Positions 27,007-36,251 of a stretch of DNA of 64,000 nt are shown piece by piece. Source of the stretch: Nostoc linckia FACHB-104 (GTDB taxonomy: Bacteria > Cyanobacteriota > Cyanobacteriia > Cyanobacteriales > Nostocaceae); the NCBI RefSeq assembly GCF_014696615.1, contig NZ_JACJQJ010000001.1, positions 124,001 to 188,000 of the forward strand. The letters run 5' to 3'. Position numbers and translations under genes: made by a program. A model generated the notes under the pieces. It worked only from the letters and a program-made list of their open reading frames with translations, was not told the DNA's origin and ran no database searches. Each line of letters opens with the position of its first letter. Position 1 is the first letter of the stretch.

Positions 27007-28170
27007 TTAAAAGCGTAAAATTTCTCGATCGTAACCATCTGGTGTTGGTTCTACTTCCCAAACCAAAGCCTCTCCTGGCTCAAGCATGACATCGACATAA
27101 AGCTGCGCGATCGCCTGTTTAGCAGTGTCTTCGTTGTTGGCAAATGGTTGTAAATCTTCGGTTAATAGTCGCAATTTAAATCCTACCGGAATCATTTCAT
27201 CTGGATTGGTATTGCGTAATTCAAATCGCCATACATTGTCTTTTAAATTACCGCTAGACAAGACGCGCAATTCATAGGGATGACCAGCAAGCATTAAATG
27301 TCGAGACAAATATACTTGTAATTCACCAGTTTCCCGACTTCGCACACCACGGGGCGCTAATTGTAATTGTGAGATTTCCCAGCCGAACTGTTGTGCTAAA
27401 TTAGACACTCCTGCTTGTAGCCATTGCTGAATAGACCACTGTTCTGATAACCCCTGTCTTCGCTCGTATAGCCGTTGTCGCCAACCGCCATGTTCCAGCA
27501 ATGCACCCCATAATTCAAAGGGAATGGCTAAACGAGGAAACACTACTTCCGGATTCTCAAGCCGTGCTATTAGACTTTCTGCCTGAGTTAAAGGTAGCTG
27601 CGGTAGGGGTACAACTGAATTACGTAAAATTTCCTCTGGGCAAAGTTGACGCGTAATCCACAGACCATTGATATCTTTGATTAAATCATTCTCATCTAAA
27701 CAGTAGGCGCGATCGCTCGCATCATACACACCCTTGGTTTTTAATTGCCGATGGGTAATATAGCCGTAAATTGTTATCCAACCAGCATGAGGATTAACTT
27801 GGACTGCAATATAGTAATCAGCCATCCAATTGGGAATATCCACCCATTCCTGGGGTACGCGCAATTCTGCCATGTCAATTGCTGTTGTGGGAATTAATAC
27901 CAATCGCATATCGTCACAAGCGATCGCAGTACCATTGGTAAATTCCCAAAGGCTGGGTAATGCCCCTGTTTGCATCCACACTCTGGCATTGGGAACTTCT
28001 TCGGCCCGTAACCAAGGTAAAAATGTATCCAAGCATAATTGGTTAAGGTAGGCTCGCCAGCGTCCACCTGATGTCGAAAATGATGGTAATTCCTGCATTT
28101 GAGAAGTCAGGGAAATTTCCAGGGTGAGCTGTTCACAAATTGCAGGTGATGGTGGCGAAATAAAAGTCAT
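27007..28170 (-). CDS. DUF1822 family protein
   Basis: 387 residues from ATG 28168-28170, two bases after the stop of the sigma-factor gene; a longer frame begins inside that gene at 28227. The sequence has the features I associate with cyanobacterial DUF1822 proteins: WRAYLNQLCLDTFLPWL near the start, ANARVW/LWEFTNGTAI, PQEWVDIPNWMADYYIAVQVNP in the middle, and a C-terminal region with LPRGVRSR and PVGFKLRLLTEDLQPFANNED. No membrane helix. Function unknown. Genes of this family are commonly placed next to sigma-like, CHASE2 and DUF928 genes, as here, which suggests a shared signalling pathway. Tight spacing implies cotranslation with the sigma factor, for which an anti-sigma or partner role is a reasonable guess. 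Confidence 0.85.
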   Translation of the reverse strand: MTFISPPSPAICEQLTLEISLTSQMQELPSFSTSGGRWRAYLNQLCLDTFLPWLRAEEVPNARVWMQTGALPSLWEFTNGTAIACDDMRLVLIPTTAIDMAELRVPQEWVDIPNWMADYYIAVQVNPHAGWITIYGYITHRQLKTKGVYDASDRAYCLDENDLIKDINGLWITRQLCPEEILRNSVVPLPQLPLTQAESLIARLENPEVVFPRLAIPFELWGALLEHGGWRQRLYERRQGLSEQWSIQQWLQAGVSNLAQQFGWEISQLQLAPRGVRSRETGELQVYLSRHLMLAGHPYELRVLSSGNLKDNVWRFELRNTNPDEMIPVGFKLRLLTEDLQPFANNEDTAKQAIAQLYVDVMLEPGEALVWEVEPTPDGYDREILRF

Positions 28171-28172
28171 GG

Positions 28173-29381
28173 TCAGGACTCCCCAGGAGAAGACAAAACA
28201 AGATGGCGATAGTGAGCTAGCAACCATTCTTCTAAAGAATTGCTCATACTGTCGATTACGTCAGATGTCACAGGAATATGCAATGCTTGTTGACTCCATT
28301 CGGCTAAAGCTAAGAGCAAAGTCCGTTTGATTTTAGTCAACTGGCGAGAAACTGTATATTGTTTGACTCCCAGCTGTTGGGCAATCTGCTGCTGGGTCAA
28401 TCCTTGCTGGTAGTAAGTTTGCAAGAGTTTTTGGGCTGCGGTATCTAATTTTGCTATTGCCTCAGTTAAAATCTGATTGATTTCCGTACTTTGCAGTGCT
28501 ATTGTCTGTGCTTCTTCTTGGGCAATAATTTCATTTAATACCGATTGTTGAAAATTATCTGTGAAGCGATCTAGTAATTCCTCTGTTTCTTGCCCAGGTG
28601 CAGGCATATCAAGGGAAACTGAAGTGGGATATTGAAAGGCGCGTACAGCTTGAGCGCAGGTAACCAGCCAAGTTTCTAAGGTTTCGGGAGGAATGGCGGG
28701 ACTTTGAGAACTTAACTGGCTGAGACGTTCAGTATTATATAGTTGGGCGATCGCCTGTAATGTCCTTTGCTCGGGTTTAATCAGTTTGTAAGTAGTGGTA
28801 GCATCCTTGGGTGCATAAAGTTGTAGGAAACAGCTCCAAGCGAGAATATAACGGTTGATCATTTGAAAGCTATATCCCGCCTGTTGCAGAGATTCTAGTA
28901 ATCGCTTTTGGCTAACTTTGTGCAGTAATGCCCAATCACTACAGATATCCGCTTCTTGGCGCTGACGTAACAAATCTTTAATCAAATTGCTAAAAGCATA
29001 TTCAGCATAAGCTTTCAAATTTGAACCTAATTGCGGGTTAAAGCCTTTAAGTACTTTATCAATGCGAGCGATCGCAGTTTGGAAAAAGTCAGCAACCGAA
29101 TGTTGTCCTGGTACATTCATCTGCATTTTTCTCGCCACCCAATAGCAGACTTCCTGCAAATAGGCCGCAAGATGAGCAACTGCAATGGAACTCGCCTGCA
29201 TCTGCCAAACTCGATGCCAATAAATTGCCCAAAATGTTGCAGATTCCTGTTCCGAAGACTGATCTACACAATTTTGCATACTTCGCCGCAGCTTGGGATC
29301 ATTAACCCAACGGACAAAAGCATCTCCATTGAAGAGAACAAAAGTAGAAAAAATCTCAATAATATTTTGTCTTGGGTGCAT
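28173..29381 (-). CDS. Sigma-70-like factor with DUF1822 partner
   Basis: 402 residues. The C-terminal part carries a region-4-like helix-turn-helix: INQILTEAIAKLDTAAQKLLQTYYQQGLTQQQIAQQLGVKQYTVSRQLTKIKRTLL (about 310-355). The N-terminal two thirds hold helical segments (FQTAIARIDKVLKGFNPQLGSNLKAYAEYAFSNLIKDLLRQRQEADICSDWALL) that fit a divergent region 2. It is larger than a usual ECF factor. Cyanobacteria have such sigma-70-family proteins next to DUF1822 genes. The gene is divergent from the CHAT-CHASE2 operon starting at 29901, so it could direct transcription of that operon. That link is inference. Confidence 0.82.
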   Translation of the reverse strand: MHPRQNIIEIFSTFVLFNGDAFVRWVNDPKLRRSMQNCVDQSSEQESATFWAIYWHRVWQMQASSIAVAHLAAYLQEVCYWVARKMQMNVPGQHSVADFFQTAIARIDKVLKGFNPQLGSNLKAYAEYAFSNLIKDLLRQRQEADICSDWALLHKVSQKRLLESLQQAGYSFQMINRYILAWSCFLQLYAPKDATTTYKLIKPEQRTLQAIAQLYNTERLSQLSSQSPAIPPETLETWLVTCAQAVRAFQYPTSVSLDMPAPGQETEELLDRFTDNFQQSVLNEIIAQEEAQTIALQSTEINQILTEAIAKLDTAAQKLLQTYYQQGLTQQQIAQQLGVKQYTVSRQLTKIKRTLLLALAEWSQQALHIPVTSDVIDSMSNSLEEWLLAHYRHLVLSSPGES

Positions 29382-29757
29382 GAACTTTTTGGTTTTATTG
29401 AGGAAATAGCGAATAATTTCAACTACTTGCGATCGCCGTTAATTTACTTAAGTGTAGAAAATTTATGATGTGATTATAGAAGAACTTTGGCTGTCAATCT
29501 CAGCATTACTGATTCAATTGCTGAATCAGCTAATCAAGCATGGGTAATTTACCTTTGTTGACATAATTTTCCAGAAGTCAACCTATAGAGAATAATTCAG
29601 CAGCAATATGGATGAGAGCGGTGCAAACATATTCAATTGAATACTATATATAGTTAGTCTAGTGACTGCCTAAATTTTTTATACAAATGAATAAAGTCTT
29701 GCTAATTTCTTTCCGGAACAGACTATTTTGCTCAGTAGATGTGAAATAAGTACAGAA

Positions 29758-29801
29758 ATGAGTGTAAAAGAGTATTCACATGAATACTCTTTTACACTCA
29801 T
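29758..29801. promoter_or_regulatory. Perfect 44-nt palindrome (21-bp arms, 2-nt centre)
   Basis: Arms 29758-29778 and 29781-29801 are exact inverted copies around CA. It lies 100 bases before the first plus-strand gene of the CHASE2 operon. As RNA it would be a long AU-rich hairpin; as DNA it could be an operator. The following bases are not a T-run, so it is not a typical terminator for either direction. Confidence 0.7.
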
Positions 29802-29827
29802 AGTAGCTCATGAATTCCATTCACAAA

Positions 29828-29849
29828 TGCCAGCATGGCCGTGCTGGCA
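29828..29849 (+). promoter_or_regulatory. Leader hairpin TGCCAGCA...TGCTGGCA
   Basis: Perfect 8-nt G/C-rich arms with a 6-nt loop, 50 bases before ATG 29901. Together with the preceding palindrome it makes a structured 5' leader that may regulate or protect the mRNA. Confidence 0.55.
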
Positions 29850-29900
29850 AGATGAACAATTAGACCTTTCGTTAATCAAGTTTTGAAAGGAGTAACTCGG

Positions 29901-30290
29901 ATGAGTAACATATTTACCTCTGATTCCAACGTTCAGTATCTGACTGCAAAAACACTCTGGAGTCAGTTACCAACTATGAACCAATGGGCTAACAACCATC
30001 AAAACGTGCTCAATGTAGTATTCCAGAGTAGTGAAGGTAAATCCGGAAAAAATTCAGATCTCACAATACAAAGTTATACAACCCCAGCAGAAACAGCAAA
30101 TCTACCCTTACTGTTGGATAAAGCCATTGAGTTAGCCAAGGCTAATGAAGTTGCAGCGCTAATTATAGCTTGTGCCTTTTTTACCTTTGTAATTTGTGCA
30201 GCTTTGTCCAGCTTCCTTCGCAATTGCGTAGACACATTGCGGATATCTGTTGACATAGTGATTCGTTTAATGAATTACTTCCGAAAATAA
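29901..30290 (+). CDS. Small single-span membrane protein of unknown function
   Basis: 129 residues from ATG 29901, chosen because AAAGGAG lies directly upstream; the frame is open from 29883. The first 85 residues are polar (Ser/Asn/Gln-rich). A hydrophobic helix at about 89-110 (EVAALIIACAFFTFVICAALSSFL) follows, then a short amphipathic C-terminus with Arg/Lys (NCVDTLRISVDIVIRLMNYFRK). No known domain recognised. It heads the operon of STAND ATPase, AAA-like ATPase, CHAT-CHASE2 and DUF928 genes. A small membrane protein beside CHAT proteins could be an effector or cleavage target, but this is only suggested by position. Confidence 0.7.
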   Translation: MSNIFTSDSNVQYLTAKTLWSQLPTMNQWANNHQNVLNVVFQSSEGKSGKNSDLTIQSYTTPAETANLPLLLDKAIELAKANEVAALIIACAFFTFVICAALSSFLRNCVDTLRISVDIVIRLMNYFRK

Positions 30291-30458
30291 TTAAGTTGAT
30301 CTCATAACCTCAAGCATTCCAAGACAGATACATCTCATTGGTGCTTCTACCTTTCCTCTCCCTATGTCTGCAGCAGATAAATGACATTTCTACTCAAAAG
30401 GCATATATTTGTTAAATTTAATACCATATATTTTCCTATTAGTAACCAGAGATATCCT

Positions 30459-31754
30459 ATGTCTAAAATTATGGATAATAAAGATTTAGATGAGAAATTT
30501 CAACAACTCAATCGTTCGCCTAAACGCAAAGAGATATTACTTAAACTCCTCGCTGGGGAAACAGATGAGGAAATTGCTTTAGCATTAAAGATTGAAACAG
30601 GAACAGTAAGAAGGCAAATTTCTTTAATTTGTCAATTATTTGGTTTAAAAGAAGAAGAATCTTATGAGCGCCGTTCCAGACGCAGTGAGTTAATTAGCTT
30701 ATTTGCCACATATAAACCAGAACTAGTGAGAAATAAAATCTCCACAAATTTTATCCAACAACTACCTTTTAATTCTGAACAATATATCGATTTACCACAA
30801 GTTGAATCTATATGTTACAGGGAAATATTACAGCCTTCTGCATTAATCCGCATTAAAAGTCCAGGGTTAACAGGCAAAACTCATCTTTTAAAAAAGATAT
30901 TGCAATATTCTCAAACACAAGGATATTCAGCAATTAATATAAATTTTTTAGAAGCAGACCAAGAAGTTATGAGCAATATCGAAGCCCTAAACTATTGGTT
31001 CTGCAATACCGTAGGTTACGCTTTATTTGGTTCAACTAAAATGGATATTTATTGGGATAAAACTCTATCTTCTAATATGAGGTCTAGTGTTTATTTCCAG
31101 GATTATATATTAGCTAATCTCAAGACTCCTTTAGTTATTGGCTTAGATAACGTCGATCATATCTTTCCTTATGCTAGCCTCGCATTTGACTTTTTTGGAC
31201 TACTAAGAGCTTGGCACGAAAAAGGGAGAAATGGCAATCAATGGCAGAATTTACGGATCATACTTGCTTATAGTACAGATGTTTATATTCCTTTAAATAT
31301 TAATCAATCACCATTTAATGTAGGACAAATAATCGAGCTACCAGAATTTACCAAAGAACAAGTACAAGAGTTAGCAGTTAGATATGGCTTAAATTGGCAT
31401 GAAAAGCAAGTAGAAAAATTAATGGCACTTGTAGAAGGACATCCTTACTTAGTCCAAAAAGCATTGCTGCATATCAAAAATCAGCCACATATCAAAATAG
31501 AAGAAGTTTTAAATATGGCTGCAACTCCATCAGGATTATATGCCGATCATCTCTGGGAACTTTGGGTAAAACTAAAACAAGAACCACATTTGATTGCAGC
31601 GATGAAAAATCTTGTACATGCTAATCAACCAATACTCTTAAACCCAGAACAAGTACGTCAGTTAAATAGGATGGGATTAGTCCGCCTCTCAGGTAACAAT
31701 GTAGAACCTCGATGCCAATTATATCGTCTTTATTTTCGTGTTTGGTTAAATTAA
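30459..31754 (+). CDS. HTH-STAND-type ATPase (vWA-MoxR-associated HTH family)
   Basis: 431 residues from ATG 30459 (the frame is open from 30381 without a ribosome binding site). Residues 20-75 form a LuxR-like helix-turn-helix (RKEILLKLLAGETDEEIALALKIETGTVRRQISLIC) with the spacing of the HTH that precedes NB-ARC/STAND ATPases in cyanobacteria. A P-loop SPGLTGKTHLLKK follows at about 133-145, a Walker-B-like LVIGLDNVDHIF at about 226-237, and a winged-helix-like C-terminus (LNRMGLVRLSGNNVEPRCQLYRLYF). Such proteins are thought to act as NTP-controlled switches in signalling or conflict systems. The next gene begins ten bases after its stop, so the pair is cotranscribed. Confidence 0.85.
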   Translation: MSKIMDNKDLDEKFQQLNRSPKRKEILLKLLAGETDEEIALALKIETGTVRRQISLICQLFGLKEEESYERRSRRSELISLFATYKPELVRNKISTNFIQQLPFNSEQYIDLPQVESICYREILQPSALIRIKSPGLTGKTHLLKKILQYSQTQGYSAININFLEADQEVMSNIEALNYWFCNTVGYALFGSTKMDIYWDKTLSSNMRSSVYFQDYILANLKTPLVIGLDNVDHIFPYASLAFDFFGLLRAWHEKGRNGNQWQNLRIILAYSTDVYIPLNINQSPFNVGQIIELPEFTKEQVQELAVRYGLNWHEKQVEKLMALVEGHPYLVQKALLHIKNQPHIKIEEVLNMAATPSGLYADHLWELWVKLKQEPHLIAAMKNLVHANQPILLNPEQVRQLNRMGLVRLSGNNVEPRCQLYRLYFRVWLN

Positions 31755-31764
31755 TAGATAGCTC

Positions 31765-33774
31765 ATGTCAACAGAAACAACCTTACCATACAGATATCAA
31801 GTAGGAGGAAGCTTACCTCATGATGCTCCCACCTATGTTAAACGCAAAGCAGATGATCACCTGTTTAATGCACTAAAAACAGGGGAATTTTGCTATGTAT
31901 TTTCTTCTCGGCAAATGGGTAAATCTAGCCTGAGAGTACATACCATACACCGCTTACAAAAAGAAGGTATTATATGTTCTGTAATTGACCTCACAGAAAT
32001 TGGTTCTCAACTTAATTATCAGCAATGGTATAAAGGTATTGCTTACTCTTTAATGATGAACCTACAAATAAGTACGCCTATCATTCAAAAAGAATGGTGG
32101 GAGAAACACAAAGATTTATCATCTGCTTATCAATTAAGTTTATTTCTTGATGAACTACTGAAATCTACTTCTAAGAGAATTGTAATTTTTATAGATGAAA
32201 TCGATTTTGTCAAATGCCTAGATTTCCCTACAGATGAATTCTTTGGTATTATTAAGACTTGTCATAGTAAAAGGTCTTATACTCCAGAATATAAACGCCT
32301 CAGTTTTGCCTTAGTAGGTGTGACTACTCCCTCAAATTTAATTCAAGATAAAAATCATACACCTTTTAATCTTGGTAAGCCTATTGAACTATCAGGGTTT
32401 CATTTTTCGGAAGCTGAACATTTAGCAAAAGGTTTAGCTAAAAAGTTTTCTAGTTTGGAAATAGCTAAAAAAGTTCTCAAAGAAATTTTAAGGTTAACTA
32501 GTGGGCAACCTTTCTTAACACAAAAAATCTGTGACATAGTCGTTAATCTTTCCGAACCTCCTTGCCTTGGGGAAGAACAACAATGGGTTAAAAATATTGT
32601 AGTTGAAAAAATAATTGAAAATTGGGAATATCAAGATGAACCAGAACATTTAAGAACAATCAGTGAGCGCATACTGAGAAGTCAAAATGCAATTGGAGTT
32701 TTGCATCTATATCGAACAATTTTAGATAGCAAGATAGTTAAATACGATAATAGCGAAGAAGCAACAGATTTATTACTATCTGGCTTAGTTAAAAACCAAG
32801 GTAGATTGAAAATATATAATGAAATTTACGCATCTGCTTTTAATCATAAATGGATTACTAAAACATTAGAAAAGCTTGGCTGTCCTTATGCAGAAAAGCT
32901 AGAAGAATGGATACAATCTGGTCGCATTAATAATTCCCATTTATTATTGCCAGAAGAAGCTTTGTATAAAGCCTGGCAGTGGGCTGAGGGTAAGTCATTA
33001 AGCGTTGTAGATTATGAATTTCTTTGTGCCAGCTTGCTAGCTAATAATATTAGCAAAAATCATAGTAAATTTGACCAGCAAATTCTTAATAGTTTAAAGC
33101 TTAAAGAATCGCAAGATAATACAGAGAAAATAGCCTCAAACAAAGGACGAGATGTCAGAGCCAAATCATCTCAACTTTCCCCATCAAGAACAAAAGCTAT
33201 TCATGAATTCTACAAAAATAATTACCTTAAGTTATTAATGCTGGTTTTGGGAATTCCTTTTGTAATCATAATTTCTCAGATGTTATTTTTACAAAAAAAC
33301 ATTGGTAATAACTGGCTAAATTCTGGTAAACAAGAAACTATTTCCCGAGCAATTCATCATTTTTCCGGAAATAGTAGTGAATTAAAAACAGATTTATTAT
33401 TTACCATCATTCCTAATTCAACAAAATTACTAAACAGTGAAGATAGTAGTATCCCTGTTCCCACTCCTCTATTAGTTAAAAATAATCAAATAATTTCCTC
33501 GCCAAATAATCTAGTTGTTCCACTTTTAAGTAATCATCAGCAAAAGTATTTAAAATTAGAAGTAGCAATTAGATATGACGGCAGCATCAAAGTTTTACGC
33601 GCCATTGATGAAAATAATCAAATATATGATAACGAGCAAAGTTTAGAAATGCAGCTAATCAAGCAAATAGAGAATGTATTACGTTATGAATACGAGCCAG
33701 AATTTGCTAAATGGAGTTATCAGAATAAAAAAACATTATTCTATAGTTTGTCTCTAAGAATTTTAAAATATTAG
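31765..33774 (+). CDS. Membrane-anchored AAA-like (AAA_35) ATPase with extracytoplasmic tail
   Basis: 669 residues. The N-terminus is the typical cyanobacterial AAA-like/AAA_35 domain: YQVGGSLPHDAPTYVKRKADDHLFNALKTGEFCYVFSSRQMGKSSLRV, with the P-loop SRQMGKSS at about 47-54, a Walker-B-like IVIFIDEIDFV and SGQPFLTQKIC near 250. After helical repeats comes one membrane helix at about 490-510 (LLMLVLGIPFVIIISQMLFL). An outer domain of about 155 residues (SRAIHHFSGNSSELKTDLLFTIIPNS...) follows, which I do not recognise. In most relatives this N-terminal module is joined to WD40 or TPR regions; the membrane helix with a novel outer domain is unusual. It may transmit a signal across the membrane to the STAND protein encoded just upstream. 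Confidence 0.85.
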   Translation: MSTETTLPYRYQVGGSLPHDAPTYVKRKADDHLFNALKTGEFCYVFSSRQMGKSSLRVHTIHRLQKEGIICSVIDLTEIGSQLNYQQWYKGIAYSLMMNLQISTPIIQKEWWEKHKDLSSAYQLSLFLDELLKSTSKRIVIFIDEIDFVKCLDFPTDEFFGIIKTCHSKRSYTPEYKRLSFALVGVTTPSNLIQDKNHTPFNLGKPIELSGFHFSEAEHLAKGLAKKFSSLEIAKKVLKEILRLTSGQPFLTQKICDIVVNLSEPPCLGEEQQWVKNIVVEKIIENWEYQDEPEHLRTISERILRSQNAIGVLHLYRTILDSKIVKYDNSEEATDLLLSGLVKNQGRLKIYNEIYASAFNHKWITKTLEKLGCPYAEKLEEWIQSGRINNSHLLLPEEALYKAWQWAEGKSLSVVDYEFLCASLLANNISKNHSKFDQQILNSLKLKESQDNTEKIASNKGRDVRAKSSQLSPSRTKAIHEFYKNNYLKLLMLVLGIPFVIIISQMLFLQKNIGNNWLNSGKQETISRAIHHFSGNSSELKTDLLFTIIPNSTKLLNSEDSSIPVPTPLLVKNNQIISSPNNLVVPLLSNHQQKYLKLEVAIRYDGSIKVLRAIDENNQIYDNEQSLEMQLIKQIENVLRYEYEPEFAKWSYQNKKTLFYSLSLRILKY

Positions 33775-33808
33775 GTAGAATCCTATACAGGGTACTGGAG
33801 AAACTACA

Positions 33809-36223
33809 GTGGCTAAATTGGTAGTTTTGAAATTTGGTAAAGGTAGCTTTGAGGCTGGGTTTCCAGTTACCCTGCAAATTGGCCAAGAAAATAGTCGCCC
33901 TCAAAGCGAGGTGATGGGCGAATTACCACCGGATATCGAATTACCACTGAATTTTAATTGTTGGCAAGCAATATATCGCAGCCTGGATTTTTCCGCCCGC
34001 CCCATCGGGATACCCAAACCACAGTCGCCAAATGCTAGCGATCAAGAATGTTTGCAAGCAGCGCAAAACTTACGCGATCGCCTCAACTCTTGGCTGCAAT
34101 CAGCACCTTTTCGTCCTATTCGGGAGAAGTGGCTGGAGAAACTTCAGACATCTGACAAAATCCGCGTTATTCTACAGACTCAAGACTATCAACTACAAAA
34201 GCTACCTTGGCATCTTTGGGATCTGATAGAACTTTACCCCAATGCAGAAATTGCCTTAAGTGCGCCTAGCTATGAAAAAGTAAATTTTTCTCCTGTACCG
34301 ACTGCAACGGTGAAAATTTTGGCCTTGTTAGGCGATAGTCAAGGAGTCGATATCAAAACAGACCAATTGCTGCTAAAGCAACTACCTGACACAAAAATTC
34401 ACTTTCTAGTTGAACCATCTCGTGAAGACTTAACAGATAATCTCTGGCAGCAAAACTGGGATATTCTATTTTTCGCTGGACATAGTTCCAGCCACAGTAC
34501 AGGAGAAACTGGCCAGATTTACATTAACCAGACAGAGAGTTTGACAATTAGTCAGTTAAAGTATGCTTTGAAGCAAGCAGTAGAAAGAGGCTTAAAGTTA
34601 GCAATTTTTAACTCCTGCGATGGCTTAGGATTAGCGCGAGAATTTGCTTCTTTGCATATTCCCCAGTTAATTGTGATGCGGGAACCTGTACCGGATCGGG
34701 TAGCGCAGACATTTCTCAAACATTTCTTACAAGCATACGCTGGAGGTAAATCACTTTATCTCGCAGTTCGAGAAGCCAGAGAAAGGCTGCAAGGATTAGA
34801 TGGGCAATTTCCCTGCGCTAGTTGGTTACCAGTAATTTATCAAAATCCGGCTGAGAACCCGCCGAGTTGGCAGGATTTGATCAGCAAAGAGGCTGTGAAA
34901 GATGCTAAGAATTTAACTGGGGATTTTGCAGATGCAACTCCAAATCCACAGCCCAAAAAATCAGCTAAACGCTCAAAAATGCAACTTTTTTGGCTAATAT
35001 GCTCAAGTTTAGCCATTACAGGTTTAGTTGCAGGTGGGCGTTATTTGGGAATGCTGCAAGCATTTGAGTTGTATGCATTCGATCAATTGCAGCGACTTCG
35101 CCCAGAAGAAAAGCCTGATTCACGCTTATTGGTGGTGACGATTACAGAACAAGATGTGCAATTACAAGCACCGGAAAAACCACAGGGTTCTCTGTCAGAT
35201 GAATCACTGTTGAAATTGTTGAAAAAATTGGAGACATATCAACCACAAGCAATTGGTTTAGATATTTACCGCGATCGCCCCGTCAAACCAGAGTTACCAG
35301 AACTGGCGAAGCGAATGCATAAAAGCCAACTAAGTGCTGTCTGTAGAGTTAGCGATTCCCATTCCGAACATCCTGGAATCAAACCCCCACCGGAAATACC
35401 ACCAGAACGCTTGGGTTTTAGCGATTTAGTAATTGACTCAGATAATATTGTCCGTCGCCATTTACTAGCATTAACACCACCACCTTCTTCACCTTGCAAA
35501 GCATCCTATGCTTTTAGCGTGCAATTAGCACTACGTTACTTAGCGGCTGCAAATATTTCTTTAAAATTTACCAACGATGGTGCTTGGAAACTGGGTAAAG
35601 CAACTTTTAAACCTCTAACAGCACACACCAGTGGATATCAAGGTATCGATGCTGCAGGACACCAAATTTTATTGAATTATCGTTTGGGGCGATCGCTAGA
35701 AAAATTTGTCCCCCAGGTGACCCTAACAGAGATACTCACAGGCAAAGTTAACCCTAATACAGTTAAAAACCGTATTGTTATCATTGGTACAACCGCCCAA
35801 AGCTTTCAAGACTACTCATCTACACCTTTTATCACCCGTGAAGGTGCAATTGAGCAAATACCAGGTGTGATCCTGCAAGCGCAAATGATTAGTCAATTGT
35901 TAAGTGCAGCTATCGATGGGCGATCGCTTCTGTGGACTTGGTCTATTTGGCAAGAAATTATTTGGATTTGGGGGTGGTCGTTAGCAGGTATTTTACTATC
36001 TTGGTACAGTCAACGGCTGCTTTATTTAACCATTGCGGCAGGAGTAGCAATTATCAGCCTCTACGGGATATGTCTAGTAATTTTAATTCAGTGGAGTGGT
36101 TGGATACCGCTGATTCCTCCTAGTATTGTCCTGGTTAGTAGCATCGTAATTGCTTACTACATTAGAAATTTTCCTCGCTCCACGGAAAATACACCTGTTT
36201 TTGTGATTACTAACAATAGATAG
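33809..36223 (+). CDS. CHAT-CHASE2 membrane receptor
   Basis: 804 residues from GTG 33809, which has GGAG upstream. The N-terminal half is a CHAT domain with its likely catalytic pair His225 (FFAGHSSSH) and Cys270 (FNSCDG), and the closing GQFPCASWLPVIYQNP. A membrane helix (about 392-412) leads to a CHASE2 extracellular sensor: LFWLICSSLAITGLVAGGRYLG, ALDQLQRLRPEEKPDSRLLVVTITEQDVQ, and VNPNTVKNRIVIIGTTAQSFQD. Two or three further helices close the protein (about 700-790). CHASE2 normally precedes kinases or cyclases, where it senses unknown external signals. Here the cytoplasmic output is a caspase-like protease, a combination that I recall from cyanobacteria and that seems functionally unstudied. 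Confidence 0.92.
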   Translation: MAKLVVLKFGKGSFEAGFPVTLQIGQENSRPQSEVMGELPPDIELPLNFNCWQAIYRSLDFSARPIGIPKPQSPNASDQECLQAAQNLRDRLNSWLQSAPFRPIREKWLEKLQTSDKIRVILQTQDYQLQKLPWHLWDLIELYPNAEIALSAPSYEKVNFSPVPTATVKILALLGDSQGVDIKTDQLLLKQLPDTKIHFLVEPSREDLTDNLWQQNWDILFFAGHSSSHSTGETGQIYINQTESLTISQLKYALKQAVERGLKLAIFNSCDGLGLAREFASLHIPQLIVMREPVPDRVAQTFLKHFLQAYAGGKSLYLAVREARERLQGLDGQFPCASWLPVIYQNPAENPPSWQDLISKEAVKDAKNLTGDFADATPNPQPKKSAKRSKMQLFWLICSSLAITGLVAGGRYLGMLQAFELYAFDQLQRLRPEEKPDSRLLVVTITEQDVQLQAPEKPQGSLSDESLLKLLKKLETYQPQAIGLDIYRDRPVKPELPELAKRMHKSQLSAVCRVSDSHSEHPGIKPPPEIPPERLGFSDLVIDSDNIVRRHLLALTPPPSSPCKASYAFSVQLALRYLAAANISLKFTNDGAWKLGKATFKPLTAHTSGYQGIDAAGHQILLNYRLGRSLEKFVPQVTLTEILTGKVNPNTVKNRIVIIGTTAQSFQDYSSTPFITREGAIEQIPGVILQAQMISQLLSAAIDGRSLLWTWSIWQEIIWIWGWSLAGILLSWYSQRLLYLTIAAGVAIISLYGICLVILIQWSGWIPLIPPSIVLVSSIVIAYYIRNFPRSTENTPVFVITNNR

Positions 36224-36251
36224 GACTAAAAATTTGTTAGGAGTAGGACAG

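Larger units (their letters stand above)
29382..29900. other. Divergent intergenic region with two strong inverted repeats
   Basis: About 520 bases between the sigma-factor gene (minus) and the small membrane protein gene (plus). It should contain the promoters for both. Two hairpins near its right end are listed separately. The plus-strand gene has the ribosome binding site AAAGGAG at about 29884-29890. No other coding signal. Confidence 0.6.

Noticed and set aside
29758-29801. Reading the palindrome as a CRISPR repeat or terminator
   Set aside because: It occurs once with no spacers, and no T-run follows in either direction.
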